A stretch of DNA of 64,000 nucleotides from Yersinia frederiksenii ATCC 33641 (GTDB lineage: Bacteria > Pseudomonadota > Gammaproteobacteria > Enterobacterales > Enterobacteriaceae): assembly GCF_000754805.1 (NCBI RefSeq), contig NZ_KN150731.1, forward strand, positions 4,836,186 to 4,900,185, given 5' to 3'. The notes beneath the pieces were generated by a model, which worked only from the letters and a program-made list of their open reading frames with translations, did not search any database and had not been told where the DNA came from. Below, piece after piece: positions 55,318 to 64,000 of the stretch. Both the position numbers and the translations under genes were made by a program. The number at the start of each line of letters is the position of its first letter. The stretch's first letter is position 1.

Positions 55318-56889
55318 CTAGCTTACTGATGGTTCATTAATATGAAAGAAACGGATGACTTGGCGTAACTCAGCACCTTGTTCTGTTAATGACTGTGCTG
55401 CTGCCGCAGCTTGCTCAACCAGAGCTGCATTTTGCTGTGTAACTTGGTCCATCTGTTCGACCGCAATCCCTATCTCTTGAATACCAATATGTTGTTCTTG
55501 AGAGGCGGTAGATATTTCACCCACTATATGAGCAACTTTACCCACGGAATCGACAATCTCGCTCATAGCTTGGCTAGCATGATCGGCGCGTTCTGAACCT
55601 GCCGTAATTTTTTCAACAGTGCCGATAATCAATTGCTTAATTTCTTTCGCGGCATTTGCACTTTTTTGGGCTAAAGTTCGTACTTCACTTGCCACAACAG
55701 CAAATCCTTTGCCTTCATTGCCAGCTCTGGCTGCTTCAACTGCTGCATTTAGCGCTAATATATTGGTTTGGAAAGCGATACCTTCAATGACGGCAATGAT
55801 ATCAACAATCTTTTTCGAACTGTTGGATATTTCCTGCATACGAAGTAGCATTTCATCCACAATAATTCCACCTTCGGTGGCAGTGGCTGCGGTATTAATG
55901 GCTAATTCACTTGCTTGCCGAGCATTATCAGCATTCTGACGTACTGTTTGGGTTAATTCTTGCATATTTGCTGAAGTCTGAATTAATGAGGACGCTTGCT
56001 CTTCGGTACGTTGTGATAAATCAGTATTCCCTTGAGCAATTTGATGCGATGCAACAGAAATTGATTCGCTACCGTGCATGATTTCATTAATTGTTTTCTT
56101 CAACTGCTGATTCATTGTATTTAGGGATGCTAACAAACTATGGTTATCTCCTGGGCGAAGTTTTATTTCAGTTGATAAGTTACCAGCAGCAATATGACCC
56201 ATAATTGTTACCGCATAGGCGGGTTCACCTCCCAATAAACGGGATAAATTTCTGGCAATAACGATCGCAAGAACCGCTGAAATGAAAACAGCGAAGAGTA
56301 ATAAGGCGATCAGTATGTTTTTGGCCGTATTAAAACTTTGCTGGCCTTCACTTGCCGCTTGCTCTCCTCCTTGAACTTCAAGCACTACCAACTCAGCTAA
56401 GTCTTTCATCAATTGTGTGCGAAATTTTCTTGAGGTATCTCCGCTAATCTTACTCGCCTCAGCTAATTGATTATTATTAACAGCATCAATGACTATATTA
56501 TTAGCCTGAGCAAAATGGTCAAAATCTGATATTATTTTCTTGAATAACTCAGAGTTATTATAACCTTCCGGTAGTTTCAAAAATAGATTTTGTGCTGCAC
56601 GGAAGTTATCCACGGCCTGTAGAATCTCCAGACGATGCCCTTCACGTTCTTTTTCTGTTGATGAGGCAATGTATTGCACCTGTTGCAGCCGCAGTTCAGC
56701 TAAAACCCCACGCATTTCCAGGGCATAGCGAACACCCGGCAACCAACTGTCGCGATAGGCTTCCAGCCGAGAGTTATTACTACTTAACTGCGATAACGCA
56801 ACAGCACCAAGCAATAGCATCATTATGATAACAACAGAAAAACCGGAGAGTAACTTTGTCAAAATGGATAGTTCGGAGAACTTTTTCAT
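55318..56889 (-). CDS. Methyl-accepting chemotaxis protein
   Basis: The 523-residue receptor starts MKKFSELSILTKLLSG. It has a first membrane helix (about 17-37), a periplasmic four-helix ligand domain (Tar/Tsr type, to about 185), a second helix (about 190-212), HAMP, and a signalling domain with the conserved hairpin AFQTNILALNAAVEAARAGN. It lacks the C-terminal NWETF-type pentapeptide that binds CheR. Ligand is unknown. ATG 56889 is chosen over an upstream frame start at 56985, which would add an unlikely 32-residue N-terminus. Confidence 0.92.
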   Translation of the reverse strand: MKKFSELSILTKLLSGFSVVIIMMLLLGAVALSQLSSNNSRLEAYRDSWLPGVRYALEMRGVLAELRLQQVQYIASSTEKEREGHRLEILQAVDNFRAAQNLFLKLPEGYNNSELFKKIISDFDHFAQANNIVIDAVNNNQLAEASKISGDTSRKFRTQLMKDLAELVVLEVQGGEQAASEGQQSFNTAKNILIALLLFAVFISAVLAIVIARNLSRLLGGEPAYAVTIMGHIAAGNLSTEIKLRPGDNHSLLASLNTMNQQLKKTINEIMHGSESISVASHQIAQGNTDLSQRTEEQASSLIQTSANMQELTQTVRQNADNARQASELAINTAATATEGGIIVDEMLLRMQEISNSSKKIVDIIAVIEGIAFQTNILALNAAVEAARAGNEGKGFAVVASEVRTLAQKSANAAKEIKQLIIGTVEKITAGSERADHASQAMSEIVDSVGKVAHIVGEISTASQEQHIGIQEIGIAVEQMDQVTQQNAALVEQAAAAAQSLTEQGAELRQVIRFFHINEPSVS

Positions 56890-57294
56890 GTTCACTACAT
56901 TGATTGAAATTAGGTGCAATATATAACGGCAAATGAAATAAATTCTTGATGTAATAAAACTACTTAATTTGTTTTTTTTATGCATTTTTCTTTATATCTA
57001 AAATCTAGACAAATGTTGCTTTACAGGGAAGGATAATCAGGAATTATGTTAATTCTAGATTATTAGTCTGAAAATTCGCCCTATCTCAATGCTGCATTCT
57101 TTGTTAATAACAAGGAAATAGGAATATTGCTAAGAATAATTAACGAACAACCAACTTGGCGCTAATCTTAATGATGTTTTTATACAGATATTTTTTATCT
57201 TTCTATCATTTTCAGAGCTATCTCACTGACGTGACTTAATCGTTTTTTAAGGAGTGTGCTAAGCTCGAATCATCAAAACGTTAGGTGGTCAATC
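56890..57294. other. Intergenic region, no gene seen
   Basis: This AT-rich 405-bp gap separates divergent genes. I see only promoter-like AT stretches and no supported ORF or RNA. Confidence 0.55.
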
Positions 57295-57549
57295 ATGGTC
57301 TTCGTCATTCTTTGGTTTGCGATTGCAGGGTTAAGTGAGTACTTGGTGTGGGGCTATCCGCTATTGGCGGTATCGCTGGCTCTACTTTTTGTGGTGCTCG
57401 GTGGATACTGGATTTACCGGGTCAGGAAAATTCAGGTAAGTGATGAGCTTTCTGATGAGGTCAGGTCAAAGTCAATCAGTAATCTGAACCTGGCTTTTTC
57501 AGTAGGGCTGCTGGCGATTCATGCTGTTATTTTGTTGCTAGTTCGCTGA
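57295..57549 (+). CDS. Small three-helix membrane protein
   Basis: The 84-residue protein has hydrophobic helices at about 2-18, 24-42 and 65-83, with a charged cytoplasmic loop (RKIQVSDELSDEVRSKS) between the second and third. AGGTGG lies 7 nt before ATG 57295; the frame reaches a GTG at 57256, but spacing to its ribosome site is too short. No family is recognised. Confidence 0.7.
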   Translation: MVFVILWFAIAGLSEYLVWGYPLLAVSLALLFVVLGGYWIYRVRKIQVSDELSDEVRSKSISNLNLAFSVGLLAIHAVILLLVR

Positions 57550-57580
57550 TTAGATAGGGGGTTGATGACATATTTTGTCA

Positions 57581-57919
57581 TTAACTGTGCCATTGACTCC
57601 AGGCGGATATGAGTATCCAGGCAGCAACAACCCAACATAAAACGGCGGCAAACAAGGCTATAGGTAAACGTAAATGAGCAATAAAAAAATAAAGTGATAT
57701 CAGATAGATAAAGTAAGGAATTATGGCCCATAAGCCAAACACAATTGTTATACGTAATGCCTGGATGCTACGCTCGCTACCCACTATATAATGTGCGATA
57801 AGAGCAAATGTCGGAAACAATGGGATTAAACCGGCAATATAGTAATTGCGTGTTTTCGATAATATCCCAATCAATACGACAACCCCGGCACCGATCAAGG
57901 CTTTAAGCAGCAGACCCAT
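57581..57919 (-). CDS. glpM: GlpM family membrane protein
   Basis: The 112-residue protein has four membrane helices and E. coli GlpM-like stretches (ILSKTRNYYIAGLIPLFPTF, ALIAHYIVGSERSIQALR). GlpM was linked to glycerol metabolism and alginate in Pseudomonas; its biochemical role is unclear. ATG 57919 matches the E. coli start; ATG 57934 would add five residues. Confidence 0.9.
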   Translation of the reverse strand: MGLLLKALIGAGVVVLIGILSKTRNYYIAGLIPLFPTFALIAHYIVGSERSIQALRITIVFGLWAIIPYFIYLISLYFFIAHLRLPIALFAAVLCWVVAAWILISAWSQWHS

Positions 57920-58031
57920 TATTGTCTCGAACATATTAAAAATTTAAGCTGCCAATAAAGTATATTTATGGAAAGAAAATTCTTTATCGGCAGCGGAGTT
58001 ACATCAAGGTATTACACGTGCCTCGCCGCTG

Positions 58032-58256
58032 CTATTGACGATAGCCGTTCTTAATTTGAGTCAGTGTATTGGTGAAAACTTCAGCTTGAGCAGGGTCTTC
58101 GATACCGGCGATAGAGCGTTCGATATTTAAGATTACTTTCCCAGCGTCGGCTTGGCCGATCGCTTTTAGCAGCAGGGTCATAGTCGCTTTCAAACAGGCA
58201 ACTTCATTTGCTAAAGTTTCTGGGTCAGCAGAAGTGGTAAAGTCTGGATTACTCAT
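58032..58256 (-). CDS. yecF: DUF2594 protein YecF
   Basis: The 74-residue soluble protein matches E. coli YecF in length and in LANEVACLKATMTLLLKAIG and AIGQADAGKV. Function is unknown. CAGGA lies 8 nt before the ATG. It is next to uvrY as in E. coli, but the quorum-sensing regulator sdiA that follows it in E. coli is not here. Confidence 0.92.
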   Translation of the reverse strand: MSNPDFTTSADPETLANEVACLKATMTLLLKAIGQADAGKVILNIERSIAGIEDPAQAEVFTNTLTQIKNGYRQ

Positions 58257-58949
58257 TTTTTTTCCTGAAATTGTAGCTTACCAGTGCACAAAGCGACGAG
58301 GAGGTCCTCGTATCACAGTGAACATTAGCTGCATTATTAAACAATTATTTTATTATATCATAAACTGATGATTAGCTTTGATAACCTGTACGCAATTTTA
58401 TATGAACAGCCAGAACAGTGGTGTTGTTGATGGTTACAGGTGGTGACCATCTCCTGGTCAATGTTGTCACTCAATCCGCCTTAACTTAATTAAGTCAATT
58501 TTGTTCATAGAAAACATATCCAATTTTCAGTGGGATTTGTGTCAAAAAACACCCATTTTGATAGTAAATGAAATATAGATAATAAATAAAAACTAAGAAT
58601 AATTCCTATGCTAGGAAATAGTGCAGCATTGGCTTATTGCCAGTTGTATCAATATGTTGTCTCTGCCTGACTAAAAATTAACTTTTTAGCGTTAAGATTT
58701 ATTTTTTGGATGAATATGTGGCTAACGCCGAGAAAAGTCTTAAAAAACTTTTCTTTTCTATCGGGTCATTAATTGATATGCCTGCGATTTTATGTACATA
58801 GTCAAAATGATGATGAAAATAATATCTGTCAAACAATATAGATATGAATTTGCAATTATTCTGTATTCATTCTTTGGGCGAAAACAAGTAATATCATTGG
58901 CGTAAACAAAGTGTGATTAGGTTACTCCCTTATTTTTGGAGAATTTTCT
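58257..58949. other. Long intergenic region upstream of uvrY
   Basis: These 693 bp hold no supported ORF. They are AT-rich and contain an imperfect inverted repeat near 58429-58451 (GATGGT ... ACCATC). The region probably carries several uvrY promoters and a long leader. Confidence 0.6.
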
Positions 58950-59606
58950 TTGATTAGCGTTCTTCTTGTTGATGACCACGAACTGGTGCGCGCAGGGATA
59001 CGACGCATTCTTGAAGACATCAAGGGTATCAAAGTAGCGGACGAGATGCAGTGTGGTGAAGATGCGGTAAAATGGTGCCGTAGCCATATTGTTGATATCG
59101 TTTTAATGGATATGAATATGCCCGGTATTGGTGGGTTGGAGGCTACCCGCAAGATTTTGCGTTTTTCTCCGGATACTAAAGTTATCATGCTAACCATTCA
59201 TACTGAGAATCCATTACCAGCGAAAGTTATGCAAGCTGGAGCCAGTGGATATCTGAGTAAAGGCGCAGCACCTCAAGATGTGATTACCGCGATCCGAGCG
59301 GTTCACTCGGGGCAACGTTATATCGCTTCTGATATCGCGCAGCAAATGGCTTTGGGGCAGTTGGAGCCTCCAACAGAGACGCCATTTAGTTGTTTGTCAG
59401 AGCGTGAGTTACAAATTATGCTAATGATCACGAAAGGCCAGAAAGTGAATGAGATATCGGAACAACTTCATCTGAGCCCCAAGACTGTGAATAGCTATCG
59501 TTACCGGATGTTTAGTAAGCTTAATATTAGTGGTGACGTTGAGCTGACCCATTTGGCCATTCGCCATGGTCTGTTTAACGCGGAGACGTTATCTAATAGT
59601 GACTGA
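58950..59606 (+). CDS. uvrY: Response regulator UvrY (BarA partner)
   Basis: The 218-residue FixJ/NarL-type regulator has a receiver domain (DDHELVRAG acidic pocket near 9-10, phosphorylated Asp in [10 protein letters not shown] near 54) and a LuxR-type HTH ([36 protein letters not shown]). Phosphorylated by BarA, it activates the csrB/csrC small RNAs that titrate CsrA. The start codon is TTG at 58950, with GGAG 8 nt upstream. The protein then aligns exactly with E. coli UvrY, so the weak start is probably real. It overlaps uvrC. Confidence 0.96.
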   Translation: MISVLLVDDHELVRAGIRRILEDIKGIKVADEMQCGEDAVKWCRSHIVDIVLMDMNMPGIGGLEATRKILRFSPDTKVIMLTIHTENPLPAKVMQAGASGYLSKGAAPQDVITAIRAVHSGQRYIASDIAQQMALGQLEPPTETPFSCLSERELQIMLMITKGQKVNEISEQLHLSPKTVNSYRYRMFSKLNISGDVELTHLAIRHGLFNAETLSNSD

Positions 59607-61431
59607 TTGTTTTGATTCTAAAGAGTTTTTAAAAACTGTCACCAGTCAACCTGGTGTTTACCGCATGTATGATAAGGCGGGGACAGTTATTTATGTCGGT
59701 AAAGCCAAAGATCTTAAGAAGCGCCTGACGAGTTATTTCCGTGCTCAGGTGGCAAGCCGCAAAACGGAGACTTTGGTCAAGAATATTGCTCAGATTGACG
59801 TGACCGTCACTCATACAGAGACGGAAGCGCTATTGCTTGAGCATAATTACATCAAGCTTTATCAGCCCCGTTACAACGTGTTGTTACGGGATGATAAATC
59901 GTATCCACTTATTTTCCTAAGCGCGGATAAGCATCCGCGTCTAGCCATTCACCGTGGCGCAAAGCATGAAAAGGGCGAGTATTTTGGGCCATTTCCCAAT
60001 TCCTATGCTGTTCGAGAAACGCTGGCACTATTACAAAAACTTTTCCCTGTAAGGCAGTGTGAAAACAGTGTCTATCGCAACCGTTCTCGCCCATGTCTGC
60101 AATACCAAATCGGTCGTTGTTCTGGGCCATGTGTGTCAGGGCTGGTGAGTGATGAGGAGTATCAGCGGCAGGTTGATTATGTGCGTTTGTTCCTCTCAGG
60201 CAAAGACCAACAAGTACTGACACAGCTCATCTCTCGTATGGAAGAAGCCAGCCAATTACTTCATTTTGAAGATGCTGCCCGTATTCGTGATCAAATTCAG
60301 GCGGTACGGCGAGTGACAGAACAGCAGTTTGTTTCTGGCGACAGTGAAGATCTCGATGTTATTGGTGTGGCATTTGATGCAGGATTAGCCTGTGTTCATG
60401 TGTTATTTATCCGGCAAGGCAAAGTATTAGGTAGCCGAAGTTATTTCCCCAAAGTGCCAGCAGGAACTGAATTGAGCGAAGTTGTCCAAACCTTTGTTGG
60501 GCAGTTTTATTTGCAAGGGAGCCAGGGACGCACGCTCCCTGGCGAAATTTTGCTAGATTTTACCTTGGCGGAAAAAGATCTGTTGGCTGCTTCTCTCTCG
60601 GAACTGGCGGGAAGAAAAATTCAGATTCAAAGCCGGCCACGGGGGGATCGCGCTCGCTATCTCAAGCTTGCCCGCACGAATGCTTCAACCGCACTAGTTA
60701 CACGGCTGTCTCAGCAATCAACTATTCATGAGCGTATGAAAGAATTAGCAAAAATTCTTAATCTTGATGAAATAAATCGGATGGAATGTTTTGATATCAG
60801 CCATACGATGGGGGAACAAACAGTGGCATCTTGTGTGGTATTTGATGCAAATGGCCCTGTACGTTCGGAATATAGACGCTACAATATTAGTGGCATCACG
60901 CCCGGTGATGATTATGCGGCGATGTCTCAGGTGCTGAAACGCCGATATGGCAAAGCATTAGATGATAAAAAAATTCCTGACGTTATCTTTATTGATGGTG
61001 GGAAAGGGCAGTTATCTCAGGCTTTTGACGTTTTTGCCTCACTAAATGTGCCGTGGGATAAGCAAAAGCCTTTATTAGTCGGTGTCGCCAAAGGGAGTGA
61101 TCGAAAAGCCGGGTTGGAAACATTGTTTCTGGCTGCAGAAGGGGAAGGGTTCTCGTTACCTCCGGATTCACCGGCTTTGCATTTGATCCAACATATTCGT
61201 GATGATTCTCATCATCACGCAATAACCGGGCATAGACAGCGCCGCTCAAAAGTAAAAAATACGAGCGCATTAGAAATGATAGAGGGAGTGGGCCCTAAAC
61301 GGCGGCAAATATTGCTGAAGTACATGGGGGGACTGCAACCTTTACTTAACGCAAGCGTCGAGGAAATTGCAAAAGTGCCAAGTATTTCACAAGCATTGGC
61401 AGAAAAAATCTACAATGCATTGAAACACTGA
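59599..61431 (+). CDS. uvrC: Excinuclease ABC subunit C
   Basis: The 610-residue protein has the same length as E. coli UvrC. It has the GIY-YIG nuclease ([20 protein letters not shown]), a cysteine patch ([13 protein letters not shown]), the UVR motif, the RNase H-like 5' nuclease ([33 protein letters not shown]) and C-terminal helix-hairpin-helix motifs ([17 protein letters not shown]). It makes both incisions in nucleotide excision repair. The GTG at 59599 gives the E. coli length and overlaps the uvrY stop by 8 nt. Confidence 0.97.
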   Translation: MTDCFDSKEFLKTVTSQPGVYRMYDKAGTVIYVGKAKDLKKRLTSYFRAQVASRKTETLVKNIAQIDVTVTHTETEALLLEHNYIKLYQPRYNVLLRDDKSYPLIFLSADKHPRLAIHRGAKHEKGEYFGPFPNSYAVRETLALLQKLFPVRQCENSVYRNRSRPCLQYQIGRCSGPCVSGLVSDEEYQRQVDYVRLFLSGKDQQVLTQLISRMEEASQLLHFEDAARIRDQIQAVRRVTEQQFVSGDSEDLDVIGVAFDAGLACVHVLFIRQGKVLGSRSYFPKVPAGTELSEVVQTFVGQFYLQGSQGRTLPGEILLDFTLAEKDLLAASLSELAGRKIQIQSRPRGDRARYLKLARTNASTALVTRLSQQSTIHERMKELAKILNLDEINRMECFDISHTMGEQTVASCVVFDANGPVRSEYRRYNISGITPGDDYAAMSQVLKRRYGKALDDKKIPDVIFIDGGKGQLSQAFDVFASLNVPWDKQKPLLVGVAKGSDRKAGLETLFLAAEGEGFSLPPDSPALHLIQHIRDDSHHHAITGHRQRRSKVKNTSALEMIEGVGPKRRQILLKYMGGLQPLLNASVEEIAKVPSISQALAEKIYNALKH

Positions 61432-61489
61432 AGCTAATGTTGCACCATACTCATAATATCCACACCAGCCAGATAGTTATCGTAGCATT

Positions 61490-62038
61490 ATGCAATTGAA
61501 TATACCGACTTGGCTTACCCTGTTTCGTGTTGTACTCATCCCATTCTTCGTTCTGGCATTTTATCTGCCATTCGTTTGGGCTCCGATGGTTTGTGCCATC
61601 ATATTTGTGTTTGCAGCAGCAACCGATTGGTTTGATGGCTTTTTAGCCCGCCGTTGGAAACAGACAACCCGTTTCGGGGCTTTTCTCGACCCTGTTGCGG
61701 ACAAAGTTATGGTGGCCATTGCCTTAGTGCTGGTTGCTGAACATTATCATGTCTGGTGGATTACTCTGCCGGCAGCGACTATGATTGCCCGTGAAATTAT
61801 CATTTCCTCTCTCCGAGAGTGGATGGCTGAAATTGGCAAACGTAGCAGTGTTGCAGTTTCATGGATTGGTAAGGTTAAAACAACCGCTCAAATGGGCTCA
61901 TTGGTTGGTTTGCTTTGGCGTCCTGACCATAATGTTGAGCTAGCGAGTTTTGTTCTGCTTTACATCGCTGCGGTACTTACTTTTTGGTCAATGTTTCAAT
62001 ATTTAAACGCTGCGTGGAAAGATTTGCTCGAACCTTGA
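61490..62038 (+). CDS. pgsA: CDP-diacylglycerol-glycerol-3-phosphate 3-phosphatidyltransferase PgsA
   Basis: The 182-residue inner-membrane enzyme has the CDP-alcohol phosphotransferase motif DG-x2-AR-x8-G-x3-D-x3-D in [20 protein letters not shown] followed by PVADK. It makes phosphatidylglycerol phosphate. It lies 58 bp after uvrC and upstream of the tRNA cluster, the conserved enterobacterial order. Confidence 0.97.
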   Translation: MQLNIPTWLTLFRVVLIPFFVLAFYLPFVWAPMVCAIIFVFAAATDWFDGFLARRWKQTTRFGAFLDPVADKVMVAIALVLVAEHYHVWWITLPAATMIAREIIISSLREWMAEIGKRSSVAVSWIGKVKTTAQMGSLVGLLWRPDHNVELASFVLLYIAAVLTFWSMFQYLNAAWKDLLEP

Positions 62039-62182
62039 TCGAAGCGCCGCAAAAAGCAGCAAACGAACACATTAGTCAGATAATTTTATTGACTCATTGC
62101 GTCAGGTAAGTAGAATGCATCGCATCAGACGGCAGCAACGAAATGTCGAAAGATAGCAAAAGAATCAGTAAGTTCTGATGTT

Positions 62183-62258
<76 letters not shown>

Positions 62259-62310
62259 AATTAGTAGGTTGGCGACAAGCGAACCTTTGCAGTAAGGCAA
62301 AGAAGAATAA

Positions 62311-62384
62311 GGCGCGTTGGCAGAGTGGCCATGCTACGGATTGCAAATCCGTCTACCTCGGTTCGACTCCGGGACGCGCCTCCA
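62311..62384 (+). tRNA. cysT: tRNA-Cys (GCA anticodon)
   Basis: The 74-nt gene starts GGCGCGTTGGCAG and ends GCGCCTCCA, with anticodon GCA at 62343-62345 in the loop TTGCAAA. Confidence 0.97.
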
Positions 62385-62394
62385 GTTTTCCAGA

Positions 62395-62480
62395 GCCCGG
62401 GTGGTGAAATCGGTAGACACAAGGGATTTAAAATCCCTCGGCTTATGGCTGTGCGGGTTCAAGTCCCGCCCCGGGCACCA
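62395..62480 (+). tRNA. leuZ: tRNA-Leu (UAA anticodon)
   Basis: The 86-nt class II tRNA has a long variable arm and starts GCCCGGGTGGTGAAAT. The anticodon is TAA in GATTTAAAATC and CCA is encoded. A tyrosine-integrase element begins just downstream, so the 3' end is a possible attachment site. Confidence 0.96.
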
Positions 62481-62524
62481 TGGAAACAAATCTAAGTAAA
62501 ACAAAGTAGTATGAGTATGTCGTT

Positions 62525-62547
62525 AACCGCCGAGAGGCGGTTTTTTT
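62525..62547 (+). terminator. Terminator of the tRNA cluster
   Basis: A 7-bp stem (AACCGCC with GGCGGTT) with a GAGA tetraloop and seven T lies 45 bp after tRNA-Leu. Confidence 0.9.
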
Positions 62548-62596
62548 GTGCCTGAAATCACCTTTCATAATATCCCTTCATAATATTATTTCTGCT

Positions 62597-63607
62597 TTAC
62601 TGGTCTCCTACCGCTGGCACTATCGCAATTTTACGATCATATCGTGCTGTTTGAGCTGCATTCTTGTGTCCTGATATCGCCTGTTTTTCGTAAAGCGATC
62701 CGCTTAAATCAGAGATTCCTTTTGCCTTCAAATCGTGAAAAGTGAAATTAAACTCTAATTCTGGATACTTCTCTTTTGCCTCCGCTTTGGCTTTCAGCCA
62801 TCGGCTATTAAAACCATCTCTTGTATATCTGGCACCGGATTGTTGGTGGATAACAAAGATGCTGCTCATTCCTCTGTTTAACGGTAGTTGACTGGCGAGC
62901 TTTATAACTGCGGTTAAACGCGGTCCCCATGCTTTGATTTGAGAAATACCCGTTTTACTTTGTTGTATTAAGATCCCATCATCAATTAGTTGGTTCTTCT
63001 TCATGCCTAAAATATCGGCTTGTCGTGCACAGCATAAATATGCCAGTTCCATTGCGACCTGAACTACTGGCGGGGAAACTTGATAAAGCGCATCGTATTC
63101 TTTATTGGTTATATAACGTGTACGGCTGGTTTCTTTAAATTGCTTCACGCCTTTGCATGGGTTCATTTTCACCATCCCTCTCTCATAGGCCCATCGAAAG
63201 ACACGGGATGTAAAGGCTTTTTCCCTATTAGCCTGAGTGCGACTTTTTACGCCACGCTTATCCATATACTTGCGAATATGCTCAGGTTTTATTGCATCTG
63301 GATGGACCTCGCCGAAAACAGATAATACTTTTACCGCATATTTCCGATAATCTTTCTGTGTCTCAACAGCTAGCTCTATAAAATCGGCAGATAGAAAGAA
63401 TCGACTAACAAGCCAATTAAAGACATTTTCATTCTGTTTATCATTTATTAACGCCTCATACGCTGCCCATACTTGGGCCGGACTGGCATCGAATCCGCAG
63501 AGCCTTATCGTTCCCCCGAGCTTAGGCTTAAATTCAAATGCAGAACGCCCCCTGCATGTTCGTGGAGGCATCCAGTTGTCTTGTGGGTTACTGCGTTTTC
63601 TCCCCAT
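62597..63607 (-). CDS. Tyrosine integrase of a second integrated element
   Basis: The 336-residue phage-type integrase has an N-terminal DNA-binding region, Arg in CCARQADILGM, and the catalytic C-terminal end GHKNAAQTARYDRK with the Tyr nucleophile. The second catalytic motif reads FHDLKAKGISD, so Lys stands where most integrases have Arg (HxxR); this variant occurs in some lambdoid-type integrases. It faces the tRNA-Leu cluster. The upstream DUF4224 gene overlaps its start by one base. The rest of the element lies beyond the window. Confidence 0.9.
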   Translation of the reverse strand: MGRKRSNPQDNWMPPRTCRGRSAFEFKPKLGGTIRLCGFDASPAQVWAAYEALINDKQNENVFNWLVSRFFLSADFIELAVETQKDYRKYAVKVLSVFGEVHPDAIKPEHIRKYMDKRGVKSRTQANREKAFTSRVFRWAYERGMVKMNPCKGVKQFKETSRTRYITNKEYDALYQVSPPVVQVAMELAYLCCARQADILGMKKNQLIDDGILIQQSKTGISQIKAWGPRLTAVIKLASQLPLNRGMSSIFVIHQQSGARYTRDGFNSRWLKAKAEAKEKYPELEFNFTFHDLKAKGISDLSGSLYEKQAISGHKNAAQTARYDRKIAIVPAVGDQ

Positions 63608-63840
63608 TAATCTAATGCTCCGAAGTTAGGCTCAACAGATATTTCAGTCGCTGCTTTGGGGGTATGACGAAGAGATAGGGGATCTTGAAAATGGCCCCAT
63701 GTAGTTTGCGGACGGCCATCTCTACGGATTATAAAAAATATCCCAGCATTTTTAAGTGCTTCACATTGCTTTGAAGGGATATGATACCCGGTCAGCTCAA
63801 TCATCTCCTCTTTGGTGATTATGTCGTGGTCGTTTTTCAT
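63607..63840 (-). CDS. DUF4224-type small protein upstream of integrase
   Basis: The 77-residue protein starts MKNDHDIITKEEMIELTGYH and contains PSKQCEALKNAGIFFIIRRD, as in DUF4224 proteins that precede phage integrases. A role in excision or integrase control is assumed from context only. It overlaps the integrase start by one base. Confidence 0.85.
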   Translation of the reverse strand: MKNDHDIITKEEMIELTGYHIPSKQCEALKNAGIFFIIRRDGRPQTTWGHFQDPLSLRHTPKAATEISVEPNFGALD

Positions 63841-64000
63841 GGTCTTGCCCCTGTATCATTTGGGTTATTGCTCTGTCGGTCGCAGAACAGGCCCGCTGTA
63901 TATCTTGGTCGGTGAGTTTGCTGCTTTCGTACGCTGGCTGATAATTTACCGATCTTAATATCGAAGTCGGTCAATAGACGCTTGCCTGGTTGCCATTGCT
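63837..64000 (-). CDS. Partial 3' end of an unrecognised gene (second element)
   Basis: A minus-strand frame is open from the window edge to a TGA at 63839-63837 that overlaps the DUF4224 ATG (ATGA). The visible 53 codons include KRLLTDFDIKIGKLSASVRK and end SNNPNDTGARP. The overlap suggests coupling, but the start and length are outside the window. Another frame is also partly open here, so this is tentative. Confidence 0.35.
   Translation of the reverse strand, partial: QWQPGKRLLTDFDIKIGKLSASVRKQQTHRPRYTAGLFCDRQSNNPNDTGARP

Overview
This window is enterobacterial chromosome, most likely a Yersinia species outside the Y. pestis lineage. The evidence is the order uvrY-uvrC-pgsA-tRNA-Gly-tRNA-Cys-tRNA-Leu next to yecF and glpM, and the putA/putP, efeUOB, wrbA, nanM and cycA genes, whose products resemble their E. 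coli counterparts throughout. The assignment comes from recalled protein similarity, not a search.

Layout. 1-14178 is core chromosome: proline catabolism and uptake (putA, cut by the window edge, and putP, divergent around a region with PutA-type GTTGCA sites); an acid/ferrous iron uptake operon (efeU-efeO-efeB) behind a good Fur box; wrbA; an XRE-type regulator; nanM; a YbhB/YbcL protein; an AraC-type regulator; and cycA, whose upstream region carries 17 tandem copies of a 4-base repeat. At 14179 lies a tRNA-Lys gene whose 3' part is the attachment site of a complete P2/186-type prophage (14209-50541). The prophage is bounded by identical 51-bp direct repeats.

The prophage has the full P2 structural set: ogr-D-U-T-E/E'-FII-FI-G-H-I-J-W-V-S-R-lysC-lysB-endolysin-holin-X-L-M-N-O leftward and P-Q rightward. 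The -1 frameshift signal of E/E' is kept. Replication gene A and a 186-style control region (int-cI / apl-cII-fil) follow. A LexA box over a leftward promoter at 39.4 kb suggests SOS-linked induction, as in phage 186. Four cargo sites break the phage backbone: (i) a membrane protein between V and S; (ii) a cluster between Q and the probable cos site with a RES-domain toxin-like protein, a coupled 48-residue ORF, an HNH endonuclease and a C5-cytosine methyltransferase; (iii) a two-helix membrane protein with a 26-residue leader ORF between cII and fil; (iv) a Hachiman-type hamA-hamB pair between int and attR. The prophage therefore looks like a carrier of several anti-phage systems.

50542-62547 returns to chromosome: two very small predicted membrane proteins, a SAM methyltransferase, a membrane protein, a cupin, cytoplasmic alpha-amylase, a chemotaxis receptor, a small membrane protein, glpM, yecF, uvrY-uvrC, pgsA and three tRNA genes. 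At 62597 a second integrated element begins (tyrosine integrase, DUF4224 protein, one partial gene) just downstream of tRNA-Leu and runs out of the window.

The least understood loci are the RES-domain gene with its coupled small ORF, the V/S and cII/fil cargo genes, the SOS-controlled 61-residue/HicB-like pair, and the short membrane-protein ORFs near 51 kb.
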